A stretch of 23,888 bases of DNA from a virus, in the IMG/VR virus record IMGVR_UViG_3300030333_001576, positions 1 through 23,888 of that record. One strand, written 5' to 3'. How positions within the stretch are numbered: position 1 is the stretch's first letter; each line of letters starts with the position of its first letter. A program made the position numbers and the translations under genes. The notes below the pieces were generated by a model. It had not been told where the DNA came from, ran no database searches, and was given only the letters and a program-made list of their open reading frames with translations. Below are positions 6,696 through 16,228 of this stretch, piece by piece.

Positions 6696-9600
6696 TTATG
6701 CAAGAGCGGAAGCACGAAGTCTTTGGAATTGAGGAACCACAGCAGAATCAGTAGATGTTCCAACAATCTTGATTCTGAATTGTTTAAATGGATCTAGATC
6801 TTCAATACTATAAGTATATTCCTTATAAAGTCCTTGATGTGGTTCTGCAACATAAGTATCAACTTTAGGAACCTTTTTATTAGCTTCACCATCATTATCA
6901 GTTGGAGTAATAATATCTCCATTAACATTTAGATTCTTATATCCTGGGAAAGGAACAAAGATAGCATCTTTAACAGGACCATCCTGATTTAATGCATAGA
7001 ATACTCTAACATCACAAACATCAGGAACATATCCATCAAGAATTACCTGCAATGATGTTGCTGGATTTTCCAATGTTACATTCTTGGTTACATAAAGGAA
7101 TGCATCAGGATCTCTAATACTTAAATTAGATCTAAAGTCAGTTGCATAGTTAGAAATAGGTTTATTAATTCTATTGTTAACAAAAGTAACTCCTGCATGA
7201 TCTAAGTTAATCATAGGACTTAATCTTTCATCACTAGCTGATAAATTCAACAACATAGTTAGAGATTTATTTCCAGGAAGATCACCCAAGTAAGCAGCTT
7301 CATTAGCAGGAGATGCTACACATCTTGCAGAATCAAAATAATTCTTCTTAAACATAGAAACTTCTTGGTATCCCTTATCTTGGAATGCAGGTTCGTTACC
7401 ATCTACACTAGTACCTGTAATAGTTCTAGCTTGAGCTGAAATCTTACATCCAGTAGGTGACATTGTTTCAAATTTAGGAATCATTATAGAGAATGGAATA
7501 TTATATTGTCCTCTAGCTTGTTCACCACCACCTTTTCCAAGAGTCTTGAATTTAAGAGGAAGTTTTGTATTAGCATCAGTCGGATCCCACTGAGCAGAAC
7601 TTCTATCTACACCATAACCAGTATCTGATGTATCTATTTTAATCTTATAAGAATCAATAGTAATTGCTTGAGAATCACCATCAGCACTTGCATCTGCTAA
7701 ATCATGAGTCTTGTTAATTCTTCTTAAAGAAATTCCACCAAACTCATACTTATAAACCACATCATTACGTTCATGTCTAGATTGAAGACTTCCATCTACT
7801 GATCTAGTAATACCAGTTAATTTATTACCACTAACTGCAGTATATCCAATAATTTCATCTTCACACATAATATAACCAGTATTACCAGTTCCTACTGGTA
7901 AACCTTCAAAATTAGTAAATCCACTACCAACCTTAACATTAATAGCAGAAGTAGAAGTTCTACCATAATTAGAAGTTAATTGTGTTGGAGTAACATCACT
8001 CAAAATATCAGAAAGAGTTACTTTATTAACATCATTATACATTCCATGATTCTTCTGAAGAATCTTCATATGTAATCCATCATTTACAGTAACAATTGGA
8101 GATTGTGGAATAGCTCTTCCATTAACTAGTTCTCCTCCATTAACTTCTGTTCCTACCCCAACATTATCAATATACCAAAGTTGATTAGCACTAGCACTAA
8201 CATCAAAATCACCTTGAACATCTGTCAATATTAATTCATTAAATGATGCTATACCAGATTCAGTCTGACCTACACCATAAACTTGATCAAACTGATTGAC
8301 AACAGTTATTCTACCTCCAGTACCAACTTCATCATTTCCTAATGTACAAGTAAGAACATCACCTACCTTATATCCATAACCACCAGAACCAGCTACTCCA
8401 TAACTAATACCAGCACCAACTAATTCACCATCAGTAACAGTCACAAATCCAACAGCAGCAGCACCTATACCCTCAACATTAGTAAATTGAACATTATTAA
8501 AGACATATGTACCAGAAGCAGGAGTATATCCAACACCAGGATTAGTAATCTTAAGAGCAGTTCCTTCAAGATCAGTAGCACTTGCTGTAGGAGGATAAGA
8601 TCTAATAGATCCAGCAAATCCAACTAAAGATCCATGAGGTACAGTATCTAAATTAATAAATTTCTTATCATTACCAGCTTGGTAAACTGTATTACCAGCT
8701 TGAAGAGCAGTATCAGTAATGCTATTTTGGTTAATACTACCACCTATAGCAACCCTAATCTTATTAGGTTTAAAGAAGCATGATTCTGCCGAAAGATCCT
8801 CCATATCTTCAGGCAATTCACTATTATAGAAAGAAATAGATCCTCTACTCTTAAACTTAGCTCTATAGAGGTCAAATTTAATATCCTCATACTGACTTGG
8901 CGTCCATACAGAAGCATTCTGTGATTTGAATAATGAACCAAGAACAGGCTGTTTAGATACTATTACTCTACCAGCTTCAGATCCTAAAGTTCTAATATCA
9001 GCCTCACCTAATCTAGAAATATAGACTTTATAATTAGTAATTTTGGATTTAAGAACCATAGCATATTCAGTTGCTGGTTCCAAATAAACTGGAGCTTCGA
9101 ATCTAAATGTAGTAGGAACAGTAGCATCAGATGATGTCTTTACTTGATCTGGAGTCAAATGAACTTCAGAATAAGGGAGAACCTCTGTAGTAGGAGTTCC
9201 TAACTTAGTAGTTCTCATTTGGAATGTAACAGGAATATTCTTATCCTTTTCAGCAAAGTAGAAATCAACCTTAGTTACAAACATACCAACATCTTGAGGA
9301 GTACCAAATGTTTGTGCTAGAGGGTCATCATCACCCCATTCCCTTGGTTCTCTAATAATTTGAGTAACCTGAGATACATTGGTTACGTTTCTAACATTAG
9401 TTACATTAGTAACTTCAGTAACATTAGTAATCTCATTTGTGATATTAGTAATCTCAGTTACTTCTTGAGTAACATTAGTAACAACATCAAATCCACTTAC
9501 TTGAGATATTGTATTTGACTGTGCTTCTCCACCAATTGTTTGTGTTTCTTGGAACTCCTGATTTCGTACTTTAGCATTCCTCATAGACAAAGTAGTTTCT

Positions 9601-12600
9601 TGAGTAGAATCTATATCACCTTGTGAGTAGAATGTTTCTTCACCAGAGGTATCATAAGTACCCTTAATCTTACTATTAGTTTTACTACCAGTAAGTCTAA
9701 ATGTTGATCTTCCAGTCTCAAATACTGGATTAGATTTAACACTAGAATGAGGAACATGGAATGTACCTATAATAGTTGCTTGCTTATCTGGAATTAATCT
9801 TACATTTGTTACTTTTGCCCTTGCTCCAGAAGATCTACCACGAAGAATCATCCCTTTAGTAATATATCCTCTATAACGTGGATAGTCATCACTAGCTAAT
9901 GACCAACAATCTATATTAAGAGTAGTTGATCCACTACTATAACTTGCAGGAATTGTTTTTCTTCTATTATATGGGTTAGTAGTATAGATATCACTAGGTC
10001 TTCTATGAGGACCATACTTATGATTACTTTTTGCTACTCTACATCTAATAAATGCCTTTGATTCTCTATTTGATCTACCACTACCACGCATCCTTCCTAC
10101 AATTTCTTCTCCTGGTCTGAAAGTACCATTCTCCATTTTTATTTCTATCAACTTAGGAACAAGGAACTTATTAACATCAACACCATCAAAGAAACCATAA
10201 ACTCTATTGTATGGTTTGAAATCTGTTCCAGTGAACATAATTTCTCTAGATCTCATAAAGTTAATAATATCTCTCTTAACAACTCTACTTCCTAAAGATG
10301 ATGTATCTATAGATTCAACAACAGTCTTTTGAGATCCTGTTCTTTGTTGATCTAAACTTATACTACCACTAGCAGTAATGTTATTAACAACAGAATCACT
10401 TGGATCTAAAATTTGTTGTTCACCAACATTGATACCATCCAATAATCCTCTAACAGCTCTATTATTTCTATTACTTGTTGCATTCTGCCATGTCTCTTGC
10501 TGATTAGATAATCCAAGATCCATATTAACACCAACAGTTTCCCAAGAATTCCAAACAACAGGAGTTATTCCCATTCTCTTTCCTTGAGCATTAGTTGTAA
10601 CTTCAGCACCTAATGCTTCTGCGATACCTTGGAAAGAACCTTCCATCATCACATCATTAGGTTGCATTTTAGTAACATCAATCCATATATCAGTATCTGG
10701 ATCTAATTTAATAGCACCTTTCCAGAACATAACAAGGAAAGGAGTTACGTTTTCAACTCTAGTTGCATATGGTTGGAATTGATATATTTCATCTGTATAA
10801 TCCAAAGTAATCATATTACCAGTTCTTCTCACATTAGTACCCATCAAATCTGCAAAATTTGAATCCTCTGCACTACCATTACCTATTCCTGGAATAGCAT
10901 TAGAAGCAACCTGCATATTAATAGCAGTAGAATAATGAGAAGGTCTTAAAACTCCTTTCTTTTTATCGATAGAGTTTTTAACACCAATAGCCATATCCTG
11001 TGATTGAACTGTAGTAAAATTATCTACAAATACACCAGATTTAAATCTATTCAATCCATCTGCATCAGGAATAAATTTATTTAAAGCTTCACTTTCAACA
11101 GTATTCAGTGAAGTATAATATTCTAAATTTTTAATTCTCTGCTCTAACTTAGAAATATCACTCATTTGATATCTCTTATGCTCAATAAATTTAACTCTAG
11201 CGTGAGATGTTTTATACAAATAAGCAGGTAAGTAAATATTAGCAATATTCATTGCTCCACTTACTTCTTCTGGCAACTGAGGTTCATCAGCAGGAGCACC
11301 ATAAACAACTTGGATAAATCCTGTCTTATCAATATAAACCCTATCAGCTCTAGGTAGATAATAATTGAATCCCATAGACATGGATTCATCAGAAGCTAAA
11401 ATATATTTGGCACTATGTTGTGCTCCACTATTTCCACTATCATCAAAACTTCTTCCTAAAAATTCAAAAGGAGAACGAGTACCAGCAGCTACAGTATATT
11501 CAGAAACCCTTGGTCTAGCATCAATTAAATCTGTATTTCTATTTCCATTAACACTTGGTATTTCAGTTCCATAATTATAACCACCATAAGAATTAACTGT
11601 AGTTATATCACCAACATCATTAGTATCATAAGTTCCTCTTGAATAATAAACTATTAATTTTTTGGAAGCTGGATCTTCATTTGCCTTTCTTATAAGTCTA
11701 GAATATCCATAATGAGATCCTACTTGTCCAGTTTCAAAATCATAAACTTGAGTAACATTAGGTGAACCTTCATCTACTACATTAACAACACCAGTAACAT
11801 TAGAATCTTGGAAAGTAACTATTTCACCTTCTTCAAAAGGATTATTATTTAAGTAAATGAAATTAATAGCAACATCACTCTTTCTGACTACATATAATCC
11901 TCTTCCACCACTACTTTCTCCTACAAATTCTTCTCCTACAATAAAATCATTAGTAGAAGATGAAGGTCCATCCATAGAACCTATTGTAAGACCAGGAGAT
12001 TGTGGATCATTTGTATCTACAGATTCATATACCCCATATACTTTATTAACATCTGGAACATTTAAACAAATTTCTTGATCTTGTACTCTAGTTCCATATG
12101 GGAATACAGCTCCATTTTCACCATATGTCAAACCATCATTTAAAGAAGTTCCACCAATACCAGAAGCTGGATTAGATGATTTATCAATTAATGTTTGTAC
12201 TGATACCTTTTTAATCTTTGTCTTGGATGTAATATTACTCTTACGTAAAGTTGCTATCAAAGTAACGTTAGTGCTTGTAGCTACATTTAATCCTTTAAAT
12301 TGAAGTGTAGTTGAACCATTAGTTAATTTAAGTTTATTTGCATTAATAGGAATAATAGCACCAGTAGATGCATTAACTAAAGTATATCTTTCTTCATCAT
12401 AAGGCATAAATGTTTCATTATCATCAGCAGTAACAGTAGAAGTTTTTCTATTTGTAATAGTTAAACCAGTAAATTGCCTTCTTACTATAATATTAGAATT
12501 TACTAAATCAACATACTGAACATTTTCCTTTGGAAGAACACTATAAAGACTTTCATTATCAGAAGCATTACCAGATCCTGCAGTATTTTGCATTGCAGTT

Positions 12601-14618
12601 CCTACTAATCGTATACCTGATACATTTTCAGCACTAGAAGGAAGAGCACCACTAAAAACATTAGCAACATCAGTTGTAGCTCTAAGTGTAAGAGAAGTAT
12701 TTTTAACAGCAGCAACTATATTAATAGTTGCTAAAGTTTGACCAGGTCTCTTATATCTAATGAGATCACCAGTAGTTACAATGCCAGCAAATACATCTCC
12801 AGCACTTGTTATAGTTGCTAAACCAACTGAAGGAGCAGCTACTCTACCACCACCAAAATTTCTAATTTTTCTTGGTATTAAATCTCCAGTAAATGTCTTA
12901 CCAACACCAGTACTAGACCATAAAGATTGAATATCTGAAATTTCATAATTATCAATATCTACTGTAAATCTATCATCATCATCTACCCCATTAAATGTCA
13001 ATCTTTCTCCTGGGAAAAAGTTTCCTTTAACATTATAAGCAGTAAAAGAAACTACACCAGTAACAGCATCTTTTAAATATGCGGATGCACCACTAGACTG
13101 ACCTTCTATACGACAAGGTACAGATAAAGTAGTTTTAGCATTTAATTCAAATTTGGTGTACATCTGTACATCCCATAAAGATACATCCCATTGATTGGTA
13201 GTTGGTGCTCCAGTTTGATAAGAACCAGATTCTAATGCATAATCATAAATTCTAGCTATTCCAATTTCTTCTCCAGCCGCACCAACATGACCATTATCAA
13301 TATTTGTATTACTACTAATATGAGTAGCTGAGGGTGTTGTTTCATCAGATACCCTTTTACTTCTAAGACTGATAGTATTATTGTTATTAAAACCTAAAGT
13401 AGGAGCTCCACTAACATTATTAAGAGTAAATGATGGTCCAAAACCAAAATTCACAGCTTGATTAGTAACTGTTTTTACATCTCTTGGTTTTACAACATCA
13501 AAGAGTGCAGGAGTTCTTCTCTGAACCTCATATCCTTTTACATAAGCTTTTCCTGGAGATAGTTTATAAACCATCAAATTATCTGCAGGCTCATTTCCTT
13601 GAGCAGTAATTTGACCAGTTTGATAAATTCCCCTATTACCCATACCATCGTTCAAACACTCTCTGACGGTAGTAGTAAAATCTTTTACATAATAATGACC
13701 AGATTCTTCCCAAGTTCTTTTAGCAAATTCATCAGCTAAATGATTATATTCAGTAACAACAGTATCTTTCTCAATAGCACCATTGGTAACTGTAGAAATC
13801 TGAACAAAATTTTCATCATTAAGTTCATTTGGTTCTTTTTTAGTAAGAGTTGCTGTAATTCTTAATCTATCAGCACCTGGAGCAGTATAATTATTAAATC
13901 CTTGAGCATTATCTGCTAGACTAGGATCAATATCAGCAGAAATAACATCTTCTTCTACTTTAAATCCTACTCTCCAACTTGAAGTATTATTATATTGGTC
14001 AAGTATTAATACTTGATCATGAACATCTACAAAATGACCTCTTAAAAAGTATATACCAGCAGATTGCTGATATGCCATACCAATAGCATTAGATTCTACA
14101 GTAACAGTATTAGCAAATCCTTCCCCTTCTGCTATAAAGGTAGTAGCATAACTAATATCTTCAGTTGTTTTTAAAACTTCATTATCAAAGAAAGTATTTA
14201 CACCATCAGCATCTCCACTTTCTATATAATTGATATAAATTGTATAATTTCCTTTTTCAGATTCTTCGTCAGTAATATAAGTAATAACTTTTGCAGTAAC
14301 TCCAGAAGATGATCCTGTAATCTCCTTACCTATTAATTGATCCAAATATAGAGAAACAGGAACTCCTAAAAATTCTGGATCAATTTGAATTCCAAAAAAT
14401 TGATCTTTAAATGTTAACCCACCAGGAATTACTCTAGCTCCCTCCTTGAAGAGATGGTCTCCCATATCCTCAATTTGATTCTGCAGAATAGACTGCATGG
14501 TAGTGAGTTCTCTTGCCTGAACAGGGAATCCAGGTTTGAATAACACCTTATAGTAATTACTATCAGGCGTAAAATCATCAAAGTAGGGAGCTACATTTAA
14601 ATTGGTTTCCTGTGGCAT
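6696..14618 (-). CDS. Giant baseplate/fibre protein with N-terminal DUF4815-type region
   Basis: A 2640-residue virion protein. The start MPQETNLNVAPYFDDF with NYYKVLFKPGFPVQARELTT (21-40) and an LQNQIEDMGDHLFKEGARVIPGG region (45-67) is the hallmark of the DUF4815 family of T4-like structural proteins. Further regions, in order: GxxSGxxAxV segments; a coiled stretch KLEQRIKNLEYYTSLNTVE (about 1155-1175); an xVT/xIT repeat array (about 1714-1757); REWGDDDPLAQTFGTP; a carbohydrate-module-like beta region; a GVGY repeat; an IDDE-type module (about 2225-2293); and a C-terminus ending FQRLRASALA. It occupies the T4 9-10-11-12-wac interval between gp8 and gp13, so a baseplate-periphery or host-contact role is likely. 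It starts 6 nt after gp8 with only a weak AGAG site. The gene is intact. Confidence 0.9.
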   Translation of the reverse strand: MPQETNLNVAPYFDDFTPDSNYYKVLFKPGFPVQARELTTMQSILQNQIEDMGDHLFKEGARVIPGGLTFKDQFFGIQIDPEFLGVPVSLYLDQLIGKEITGSSSGVTAKVITYITDEESEKGNYTIYINYIESGDADGVNTFFDNEVLKTTEDISYATTFIAEGEGFANTVTVESNAIGMAYQQSAGIYFLRGHFVDVHDQVLILDQYNNTSSWRVGFKVEEDVISADIDPSLADNAQGFNNYTAPGADRLRITATLTKKEPNELNDENFVQISTVTNGAIEKDTVVTEYNHLADEFAKRTWEESGHYYVKDFTTTVRECLNDGMGNRGIYQTGQITAQGNEPADNLMVYKLSPGKAYVKGYEVQRRTPALFDVVKPRDVKTVTNQAVNFGFGPSFTLNNVSGAPTLGFNNNNTISLRSKRVSDETTPSATHISSNTNIDNGHVGAAGEEIGIARIYDYALESGSYQTGAPTTNQWDVSLWDVQMYTKFELNAKTTLSVPCRIEGQSSGASAYLKDAVTGVVSFTAYNVKGNFFPGERLTFNGVDDDDRFTVDIDNYEISDIQSLWSSTGVGKTFTGDLIPRKIRNFGGGRVAAPSVGLATITSAGDVFAGIVTTGDLIRYKRPGQTLATINIVAAVKNTSLTLRATTDVANVFSGALPSSAENVSGIRLVGTAMQNTAGSGNASDNESLYSVLPKENVQYVDLVNSNIIVRRQFTGLTITNRKTSTVTADDNETFMPYDEERYTLVNASTGAIIPINANKLKLTNGSTTLQFKGLNVATSTNVTLIATLRKSNITSKTKIKKVSVQTLIDKSSNPASGIGGTSLNDGLTYGENGAVFPYGTRVQDQEICLNVPDVNKVYGVYESVDTNDPQSPGLTIGSMDGPSSSTNDFIVGEEFVGESSGGRGLYVVRKSDVAINFIYLNNNPFEEGEIVTFQDSNVTGVVNVVDEGSPNVTQVYDFETGQVGSHYGYSRLIRKANEDPASKKLIVYYSRGTYDTNDVGDITTVNSYGGYNYGTEIPSVNGNRNTDLIDARPRVSEYTVAAGTRSPFEFLGRSFDDSGNSGAQHSAKYILASDESMSMGFNYYLPRADRVYIDKTGFIQVVYGAPADEPQLPEEVSGAMNIANIYLPAYLYKTSHARVKFIEHKRYQMSDISKLEQRIKNLEYYTSLNTVESEALNKFIPDADGLNRFKSGVFVDNFTTVQSQDMAIGVKNSIDKKKGVLRPSHYSTAINMQVASNAIPGIGNGSAEDSNFADLMGTNVRRTGNMITLDYTDEIYQFQPYATRVENVTPFLVMFWKGAIKLDPDTDIWIDVTKMQPNDVMMEGSFQGIAEALGAEVTTNAQGKRMGITPVVWNSWETVGVNMDLGLSNQQETWQNATSNRNNRAVRGLLDGINVGEQQILDPSDSVVNNITASGSISLDQQRTGSQKTVVESIDTSSLGSRVVKRDIINFMRSREIMFTGTDFKPYNRVYGFFDGVDVNKFLVPKLIEIKMENGTFRPGEEIVGRMRGSGRSNRESKAFIRCRVAKSNHKYGPHRRPSDIYTTNPYNRRKTIPASYSSGSTTLNIDCWSLASDDYPRYRGYITKGMILRGRSSGARAKVTNVRLIPDKQATIIGTFHVPHSSVKSNPVFETGRSTFRLTGSKTNSKIKGTYDTSGEETFYSQGDIDSTQETTLSMRNAKVRNQEFQETQTIGGEAQSNTISQVSGFDVVTNVTQEVTEITNITNEITNVTEVTNVTNVRNVTNVSQVTQIIREPREWGDDDPLAQTFGTPQDVGMFVTKVDFYFAEKDKNIPVTFQMRTTKLGTPTTEVLPYSEVHLTPDQVKTSSDATVPTTFRFEAPVYLEPATEYAMVLKSKITNYKVYISRLGEADIRTLGSEAGRVIVSKQPVLGSLFKSQNASVWTPSQYEDIKFDLYRAKFKSRGSISFYNSELPEDMEDLSAESCFFKPNKIRVAIGGSINQNSITDTALQAGNTVYQAGNDKKFINLDTVPHGSLVGFAGSIRSYPPTASATDLEGTALKITNPGVGYTPASGTYVFNNVQFTNVEGIGAAAVGFVTVTDGELVGAGISYGVAGSGGYGYKVGDVLTCTLGNDEVGTGGRITVVNQFDQVYGVGQTESGIASFNELILTDVQGDFDVSASANQLWYIDNVGVGTEVNGGELVNGRAIPQSPIVTVNDGLHMKILQKNHGMYNDVNKVTLSDILSDVTPTQLTSNYGRTSTSAINVKVGSGFTNFEGLPVGTGNTGYIMCEDEIIGYTAVSGNKLTGITRSVDGSLQSRHERNDVVYKYEFGGISLRRINKTHDLADASADGDSQAITIDSYKIKIDTSDTGYGVDRSSAQWDPTDANTKLPLKFKTLGKGGGEQARGQYNIPFSIMIPKFETMSPTGCKISAQARTITGTSVDGNEPAFQDKGYQEVSMFKKNYFDSARCVASPANEAAYLGDLPGNKSLTMLLNLSASDERLSPMINLDHAGVTFVNNRINKPISNYATDFRSNLSIRDPDAFLYVTKNVTLENPATSLQVILDGYVPDVCDVRVFYALNQDGPVKDAIFVPFPGYKNLNVNGDIITPTDNDGEANKKVPKVDTYVAEPHQGLYKEYTYSIEDLDPFKQFRIKIVGTSTDSAVVPQFQRLRASALA
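7741..7945 (-). repeat. IDDE-type module in the DUF4815-type protein
   Basis: Residues about 2225-2293: GYIMCEDEIIGYTAVSGNKL, then TRSVDGS, then SRHERNDVV. This has the same order of motifs as the inserted module of gp15 and a segment of the giant right-edge protein: a strand, an acidic E pair, a hydrophobic turn with GN, R-x-x-x-G, then H-x-x-G/N-x-x-V. Confidence 0.5.
9350..9485 (-). repeat. Three-residue xVT/xIT repeat array
   Basis: About 45 codons (residues about 1712-1757) read as near-continuous triplets such as NVT, EVT, EIT, NIT. Hydrophobic residues first alternate at 3 and 4 spacing and then settle to every third residue. At DNA level the + strand shows a 9-nt-like repetition of 'gtaac(a/t)tt(a/c)'. 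This probably forms a trimeric stalk just before the WGDDDPLAQTF domain. Confidence 0.7.
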
Positions 14619-14624
14619 GATCTC

Positions 14625-16196
14625 TTAGAATTGCAAGATAATTTTTACGTCTTCTTTTTGGGACTTTGACCTAGTTATTGATGGTCTGTTATCAACATAT
14701 ACTACTTCCCCAGAATATTTTTTAATCTCTGGTTGTGCAACACCGCTGCTGAAATTTTGTCCAAGATAATATGTTCTATTATTTATTACTGTCGAAACAC
14801 CTTGGAAATCAGTATTAATTCCCAAAGATACACTTCCACCATTAATTATATAACTACCACCTCCAGTTTCTCCTGGAGAAGTAATCATATGATTAAATCT
14901 ATTTGCCCTAAAACCATAAATTGGATTAGGTTCAGCTAGACCAGTAGAAGTAAATCCAGCAGTAGTTCTATCTTGCCAGTATTTCAATACTCCAGTTATT
15001 TGGTCATATGATATAACTCTTCCTACAGCAGTAGAACCAACACCAACAGTTTGAGTAATAAAGGAGTCAGGAGTAAAAATAGCAGAACTATATCCAGTAC
15101 CAGTTAGTCTAAGAGCATAAGCAGAACTTGCTTTGTCTAAAATTAACATTTGATCAGAACCATATGCTTTAGGGTTCTTAAGAACTCCTATTCTAGCAAA
15201 TTGGTTTCCTGTAATAAAATCAGGGTTTTCAGAATCATTCTCAAACCTAGCATATGCTAAAGCATTCAATGCTCCTAATTCCAAGTAAATATCTTTTCCA
15301 TGTCCACCTGGAGGAGGAATAATAACATTAAATGTTGGGGTTGTAGTGCCAGTTGGAACTCCACCAGCTTTTAAATCAACATTTGCATATGTGTATCCAG
15401 CACCACCATCAGCAACAGTAATGGATTCTACTTTTGAATCATTATTAATAACAATAGTTGCCTTAGCACCTTCACCATCACCAAGAATAGGAACTTGGTT
15501 ATAAGTGATATTAGCAGTTCCCAAACCAACACCACGATTTGTTATTGTACAAATTTTAATTTGACCACTAGCATCTGCATTTTCCCTCATAGGGACATAA
15601 CTAGCACTAGTATACCAATCATCAGGAACTGGAATATAATCTGTAGAATCAAATTTAATTGCTTGGCTTGGTCTAATACTATAAAGATATTTCCAAATAT
15701 ATCCATCACCACTACTTCCAGCAGCTCTAGGTTCTAAATCTGTAAAAGTAGGTTGATCTAATGATGGACCACCTTGATTGTTATTTTCAGGACTAGCATT
15801 ATTAAACAAACAAGCATAGACTCTATAATCATCATTAATTACATAATAATTTGCTGAATAGATATCAAAAGCACCAGAAGGTTGAGATGGATTATCTCTA
15901 GTGATATCATTTCTCCACATATCATAAGTAACACCAGATTGCCACTTAAGCTTTCTTACAACTTGACTTATATCTGCTGAGTTAATTCTTTTAACTGCCA
16001 ACATGGTATCATAATAATCATCTTGTTGACTAAAGCTATCTTTAGGAGCAGGAGGATCTGAATCCCAAGTAGAAACATAATCTGCAGGATTAGGTACTCC
16101 AATAAAACAGTAATACGAATTAGCACTGGATTGTACACCAGCCACAAAATTCGTAGCATTCACAATACGAAGTTGATCAGTAATTATCGCAGCCAT
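14625..16196 (-). CDS. gp8: Baseplate wedge subunit gp8
   Basis: gp8 is a baseplate wedge protein that in T4 dimerises and bridges gp7 and gp10. It is 523 residues against 334 in T4. The anchor blocks are clear. GDGYIWKYLYSI (163-174) then DYIPVPDDW (186-194) corresponds to T4 GDGYVWEYLFEI ... EYIVVPWPEE. The C-terminus YSGEVVYVDNRP ... QKEDVKIILQF (494-523) corresponds to T4 HSGEMIYMENRP ... QTEEINILFTF. The region 85-130 (WRNDITRDNP ... INDDYRVYACL) matches the T4 PDPYTFRINDIVV ... YRCLD part. The extra length lies at about 215-480 and includes one GAGY repeat (265-268). AATAAATA lies 20 nt ahead of the ATG; no canonical Shine-Dalgarno site is seen. Confidence 0.9.
   Translation of the reverse strand: MAAIITDQLRIVNATNFVAGVQSSANSYYCFIGVPNPADYVSTWDSDPPAPKDSFSQQDDYYDTMLAVKRINSADISQVVRKLKWQSGVTYDMWRNDITRDNPSQPSGAFDIYSANYYVINDDYRVYACLFNNASPENNNQGGPSLDQPTFTDLEPRAAGSSGDGYIWKYLYSIRPSQAIKFDSTDYIPVPDDWYTSASYVPMRENADASGQIKICTITNRGVGLGTANITYNQVPILGDGEGAKATIVINNDSKVESITVADGGAGYTYANVDLKAGGVPTGTTTPTFNVIIPPPGGHGKDIYLELGALNALAYARFENDSENPDFITGNQFARIGVLKNPKAYGSDQMLILDKASSAYALRLTGTGYSSAIFTPDSFITQTVGVGSTAVGRVISYDQITGVLKYWQDRTTAGFTSTGLAEPNPIYGFRANRFNHMITSPGETGGGSYIINGGSVSLGINTDFQGVSTVINNRTYYLGQNFSSGVAQPEIKKYSGEVVYVDNRPSITRSKSQKEDVKIILQF
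14780..14787 (-). promoter_or_regulatory. Possible internal late promoter within gp8
   Basis: AATAAATA inside the gp8 coding region, about 161 nt ahead of the 2640-residue gene. It is identical to the octamers ahead of gp8 and the fibre gene but encodes part of a plain INN peptide, so it may be chance. It is the only ATAAATA I noticed on the coding strand that is not just ahead of a start. Confidence 0.25.
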
Positions 16197-16216
16197 TGTT
16201 TAAACAGTTTTCTTTT

Positions 16217-16224
16217 TATTTATT
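16217..16224 (-). promoter_or_regulatory. Candidate late promoter for gp8
   Basis: AATAAATA lies in the 32-nt gap after the fibre gene's stop, 20 nt ahead of the gp8 ATG. The leader that follows is A-rich with no Shine-Dalgarno site. It is identical to the motif ahead of the fibre gene and one base from the T4 late consensus. Confidence 0.6.
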
Positions 16225-16228
16225 AAGG

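Noticed and set aside
9350-9485. N-x-T sequons as glycosylation sites
   Set aside because: The sequon is only meaningful for eukaryotic-type N-glycosylation. Here it is a by-product of the xVT repeat.
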